DNA from: Saprospiraceae bacterium | GTDB taxonomy: Bacteria; Bacteroidota; Bacteroidia; Chitinophagales; Saprospiraceae | Length of the DNA: 8,108 bases | Direction: 5' to 3' | Assembly: GCA_020630895.1 (NCBI GenBank) | Contig: JAHDII010000075.1 | Coordinates: 4,910 to 13,017, forward strand | Shown: one piece after another, positions 6,124 through 8,108 of the stretch | Numbering within the stretch: position 1 is the first letter of the stretch | How the letters are laid out: each line of letters begins with the position of its first letter | Program-made: the position numbers and the translations under genes | The notes under the pieces: generated by a model | What the model was told of the DNA's origin: nothing | The model's database searches: none | Seen by the model: only the letters and a program-made list of their open reading frames with translations

Positions 6124-6897
6124 AATTATAAATTCATTATCACAAAATACCTTGAGTAGATAGATACCTTTAGGTAAAGTAGAAATATTGATTGTAGTAT
6201 TTTCTATATTTTGTTGATGATTCATTAGTTTTCCTGTTATGGAATAAATTTCATAGCTATTTATAGTTTTATTTGAGTGAATTGTAATAGAATGGGTAGC
6301 AGGGTTAGGAAAAATATTCAAGCTAGTTTTTTCTGGAGTAGTAAGATGATTTATAGTTGCACTTTCTCCATATACATTATCAAAATATATAATATTGTTT
6401 GATTGGCGATCAATAAAATCTGGGAATATTACAATCTGATCATAAGTATTTCCGATGTGAGCAGAAAAATCAAATTCAATTTGTTCCCATTCGTTTATTT
6501 TGGTATTAGCAATTTTGATTTCGCCTAAAGACCAGTTATCTACTCGAACTAATTTAATCCCAACATCACTGATCGTTGATTTCCATACCATAATTCTAAT
6601 TATTGAATTAGATGCATCAATAGTAAAACTACCAATTCCAGCTCCATGTAAAGATTCACAGCCTGCAAAAGCTTGTCCTGTTTGGAGAGCTGTAAATTTA
6701 GCAACAGTAGATGATGTATTAATACCTGACATATCAGGGTTAGGAACAATTTCGAGATCTGGATTTGTGTCATTTTCAAAAGTTCTCCAGTTCCAGTTTG
6801 CTCCATTTCCGTTTTCTTCAAAGTCTATTGGAATATTTTGAGCCGTTCCAAAAGTAAAAATGAAAATGGTAAGTATTACAGTTAGATTTTTTTTCAT
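6103..6897 (-). CDS. Secreted protein with jelly-roll-like domain and type IX secretion sorting domain
   Basis: This 264-residue protein has a signal peptide: M-K-K-N, a hydrophobic core at 5-16, and probable cleavage after Ala19 (GTA before QN). Residues about 23-177 look like a beta-sandwich of the carbohydrate-binding / galactose-binding type: IPIDFE near the start, a Trp-Asn-Trp at 35-37, a strand IIRIMVWK (99-106), EWEQIEFDFS (136-145) and a closing IIYFDNVYG (169-177), a pattern often found next to glycoside hydrolases. Residues about 192-264 are a type A T9SS C-terminal domain: LNIFPNPATHSITI (193-206), YEIYSITGKLM (215-225), INISTLPKGIYLLKV (236-250) and a terminal IIKKFIKE. It should pass through the Por/Spr machinery to the cell surface or medium. 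There is no catalytic domain and no partner gene nearby. Ligand unknown. Confidence 0.85.
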   Translation of the reverse strand: MKKNLTVILTIFIFTFGTAQNIPIDFEENGNGANWNWRTFENDTNPDLEIVPNPDMSGINTSSTVAKFTALQTGQAFAGCESLHGAGIGSFTIDASNSIIRIMVWKSTISDVGIKLVRVDNWSLGEIKIANTKINEWEQIEFDFSAHIGNTYDQIVIFPDFIDRQSNNIIYFDNVYGESATINHLTTPEKTSLNIFPNPATHSITIHSNKTINSYEIYSITGKLMNHQQNIENTTINISTLPKGIYLLKVFCDNEFIIKKFIKE

Positions 6898-6920
6898 GAT
6901 TCTTTTATTGATGTGATTTG

Positions 6921-6953
6921 TAAATGTAACTTAAATATTTCGCATTATTTCAA
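6921..6953 (-). promoter_or_regulatory. Weak Bacteroidota promoter candidate for the T9SS cargo gene
   Basis: On the minus strand TTG (complement of 6951-6953) is followed after 22 bases by TACATTTA (complement of 6921-6928), one base off TAnnTTTG. The transcript would begin about 15-20 bases before the ATG at 6897. The match is imperfect. Confidence 0.28.
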
Positions 6954-7046
6954 TTCTTAATAATATAAGTCATTTTCAAAGCCTTGGAGGAAATTTAGAA
7001 ATTGATGAACGGTTTTCGACTGAAAGGAGAAAAATACCTTAGAGAA

Positions 7047-7097
7047 AGTGTCTTTTTTTGCTTCATTTTTTTGGACAAGTAAAAATGAAGAAACACT
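7047..7097. repeat. Interrupted inverted repeat
   Basis: CTTCATTTTT (7061-7070) and AAAAATGAAG (7081-7090) are perfectly complementary around the 10-base loop TTGGACAAGT. Outside them, AGTGT (7047-7051) pairs with ACACT (7093-7097), leaving a T-rich bulge on the left side. The fold is possible in RNA from either strand. Confidence 0.5.
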
Positions 7098-7106
7098 ATT
7101 GAATAA

Positions 7107-7120
7107 TGAAATTAATTTCA
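7107..7120. repeat. 14-base perfect palindrome
   Basis: TGAAATTAATTTCA reads the same on both strands. It lies between the two hairpins of the hchA downstream region. With no loop it suits a dimeric protein site better than an RNA stem, but it is made almost only of A and T and may be chance. Confidence 0.35.
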
Positions 7121-7129
7121 AGAGAAAGG

Positions 7130-7176
7130 TATATATCATCCCGAATTTTAAAAACTAAAATTCGAGATGATATATA
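7130..7176 (-). terminator. Long hairpin just after hchA, probable transcript end or stabiliser
   Basis: TATATATCATC (7130-7140) pairs with GATGATATATA (7166-7176), and CGAATTTTA (7142-7150) with TAAAATTCG (7156-7164), around a 5-base loop. The single unmatched position (C7141 against A7165) is a mismatch in plus-strand RNA but a G-U wobble in minus-strand RNA, so the 21-pair stem is complete only in the hchA-sense transcript. It begins 7 bases beyond the hchA stop. A clean U tract is missing (ACCUUUCUCUU follows), so the role may be 3'-end protection as much as termination. Confidence 0.55.
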
Positions 7177-7183
7177 TTTAGAT

Positions 7184-8038
7184 TTACTTTAATTCTTTTA
7201 ATAAAGTATTAGCTGCTAATTTTCCTAAATTATTAGATGCTAAAGGACTTGCCCCTGTAATCAATTTTCTATCTAAACAAACAGTATCATCTGATTTAGT
7301 ATTCATTAGTTTAGCTCCTAAACTCTTTAGTCTTTCACTTAAACCAAAAGGCATATGTCCAGGTAAATAGCCAACCATTGGTGTTTGTTTATCTACAGAA
7401 TCAGGGAAAACAGCCATTTTATATCCTTCATAAAGGAATTTCTGATCATTTAGTGTTGTTGATAGAAGTGCACCTGGTCCATGACAAAGTGTAATCGTAA
7501 ACAAGTCATTGTTATGTGCCCAATTTAAGATTTCACCTACATTTTTACTTTCAGGAATTCCTAGCATCGCACCATGTCCCCCAGGTACGAATACTGCTGC
7601 ATACGAATCTGATTTTGTAAATGAATGATCGATAAAATCTTGTAATTTTTTAGGTTGTTCAAAATCAGATTTATATTCTTTGTAAATGGATTGTACATGT
7701 TCATCTTTTTCAGGAAAAGCCCACATTTCAAATACAACAGGTTTGCCAGATATAGTTGCTATTTCAAAATCAAAACCTGCATTTTTAAGATGTAGCATGG
7801 GTACTAAAGATTCAACAGGATGATTTCCTGTTGAAAATTTCTTGCCATTTTTCATCGTCATATTTTTTTGCTCTGTAAAAATGGCTAAGATTTTTGATTT
7901 CTTTCCTTGATATTTTGGATAGGAAATATTTTCAAAATCAGTTTTGTCAACAGTAGCAAGTTTTAAAGCAACTTTAGAAGGGCTATATGATCCATCTGCC
8001 TCCAATTTTGGAGCAATGCCTAATAATTTTTTTATCAT
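7184..8038 (-). CDS. hchA: Hsp31 / HchA, DJ-1/PfpI-superfamily glyoxalase III and holding chaperone
   Basis: The 284-residue protein matches the length of E. coli HchA (283). Family signatures run the full length: TGNHPVESLVPMLHL (70-84) with catalytic Glu76, SGKPVVFEMWAFP (97-109), PGGHGAMLGIPES (152-164), TLCHGPGALL (183-192) with nucleophile Cys185 and His186, AVFPDSVDKQTP (209-220) with Asp213 as third member of the triad, GYLPGHMPFGL, and DRKLITGASPLASNNLGKLA near the end. The family converts methylglyoxal to lactate without glutathione, has been assigned protein or nucleotide deglycase activity (disputed), and protects unfolded proteins under heat and other stress, in the cytoplasm. All catalytic residues are present. 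The ATG at 8036-8038 fits the family N-terminus. It is divergent from a possible gene at 8079, with 40 bases between the starts. A long hairpin follows the stop. Confidence 0.93.
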   Translation of the reverse strand: MIKKLLGIAPKLEADGSYSPSKVALKLATVDKTDFENISYPKYQGKKSKILAIFTEQKNMTMKNGKKFSTGNHPVESLVPMLHLKNAGFDFEIATISGKPVVFEMWAFPEKDEHVQSIYKEYKSDFEQPKKLQDFIDHSFTKSDSYAAVFVPGGHGAMLGIPESKNVGEILNWAHNNDLFTITLCHGPGALLSTTLNDQKFLYEGYKMAVFPDSVDKQTPMVGYLPGHMPFGLSERLKSLGAKLMNTKSDDTVCLDRKLITGASPLASNNLGKLAANTLLKELK

Positions 8039-8078
8039 TCTTAATTTGTATTTTAGATGTTATTGCGAAAAGTTTTTT

Positions 8079-8108
8079 ATGAAAGACGACTTAGATATTT
8101 TGGAAATA
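8079..8108 (+). CDS. Possible start of a further gene, cut by the window edge
   Basis: From the ATG at 8079-8081 ten codons run open to the edge and read MKDDLDILEI. The preceding AT-rich stretch with AAAAG at 8068-8072 would suit a Bacteroidota start, and the layout would be a divergent pair with hchA. Ten residues cannot identify a family. A regulator or another stress gene would be a natural partner, but that is a guess. Confidence 0.35.
   Translation, partial: MKDDLDILEI

Larger units (their letters stand above)
6898..7183. other. Structured intergenic region without a convincing gene
   Basis: This 286-base stretch lies upstream of the T9SS gene and downstream of hchA, both on the minus strand. 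A 60-codon minus-strand frame (7139-6957) and a 25-codon plus-strand frame (7005-7082) exist but show no family features. The region contains an interrupted inverted repeat (7047-7097), a 14-base palindrome (7107-7120) and a long hairpin (7130-7176). A short inverted pair, ATACCTT (7034-7040) and AAGGTAT (7126-7132), brackets the first two. It could be a decayed mobile repeat or a processed hchA 3' region. Confidence 0.5.

Noticed and set aside
6500..6841. Plus-strand 113-codon and minus-strand 73-codon open frames inside the T9SS gene
   Set aside because: Both are shadows of the cargo gene, whose signal peptide and sorting domain fix the true frame.
7005..7082. Plus-strand 25-codon open frame after a GGAGG at 6986-6990
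   Set aside because: The GGAGG is 14 bases from the ATG, Bacteroidota rarely use such sites, and the stop falls in an inverted-repeat arm.
6957..7139. Minus-strand 60-codon open frame between hchA and the T9SS gene
   Set aside because: It is built largely from the inverted repeats, starts inside the arm of the 7130-7176 hairpin and has no recognisable domain; a real peptide cannot be fully excluded.

Overview
The window looks like chromosomal DNA of a member of the Bacteroidota, most likely a flavobacterium or a close relative. The evidence is a secreted protein with a type IX secretion C-terminal sorting domain (complement of 6103-6897), a lipoprotein with a relaxed lipobox, very low GC (roughly 20-35 % in the lines counted), a TTTG / TAnnTTTG promoter of the Bacteroidota type, and the absence of strong Shine-Dalgarno sequences.

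Layout from left to right. 1-315 (minus) is the start of a cut-off lipoprotein with barrel-like repeats. 316-665 is a 350-base non-coding region with a promoter candidate, repeated GGAATATT elements and a nested inverted repeat. 666-2837 (plus) encodes a 723-residue multidomain protein: an HTH, a degenerate phospholipase-D-like domain, two related beta-rich domains and a C-terminal TPR. One base later, 2839-4122 (plus) encodes a two-domain enzyme: a sugar-1-phosphate nucleotidyltransferase (HddC-like) fused to a HAD phosphatase (GmhB-like). Its stop overlaps by 6 bases, tail to tail, that of a saccharopine dehydrogenase-family gene (4117-5448, minus). A cytidine deaminase (5577-6059, plus) is divergent from that gene and converges on the T9SS cargo gene (6103-6897, minus) over a compact hairpin region. 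6898-7183 has no convincing gene but three inverted repeats. 7184-8038 (minus) is HchA/Hsp31, and a further gene may start at 8079 (plus), divergent from it.

Most genes here are ordinary housekeeping or surface genes. The part that stands out is the coupled pair at 666-4122. A putative DNA-binding sensor of unfamiliar architecture sits in one transcription unit with a fused enzyme that could perform two consecutive steps in making a nucleotide-activated heptose (or a similar sugar). The leader ahead of the pair is rich in repeats. A reasonable inference is a self-regulated sugar-nucleotide module in which the beta-rich or PLD-like domains sense a ligand; nothing in the sequence proves this. 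The remaining genes (lysine/saccharopine metabolism, pyrimidine salvage, glyoxalase/chaperone) show no functional link to each other or to the pair.
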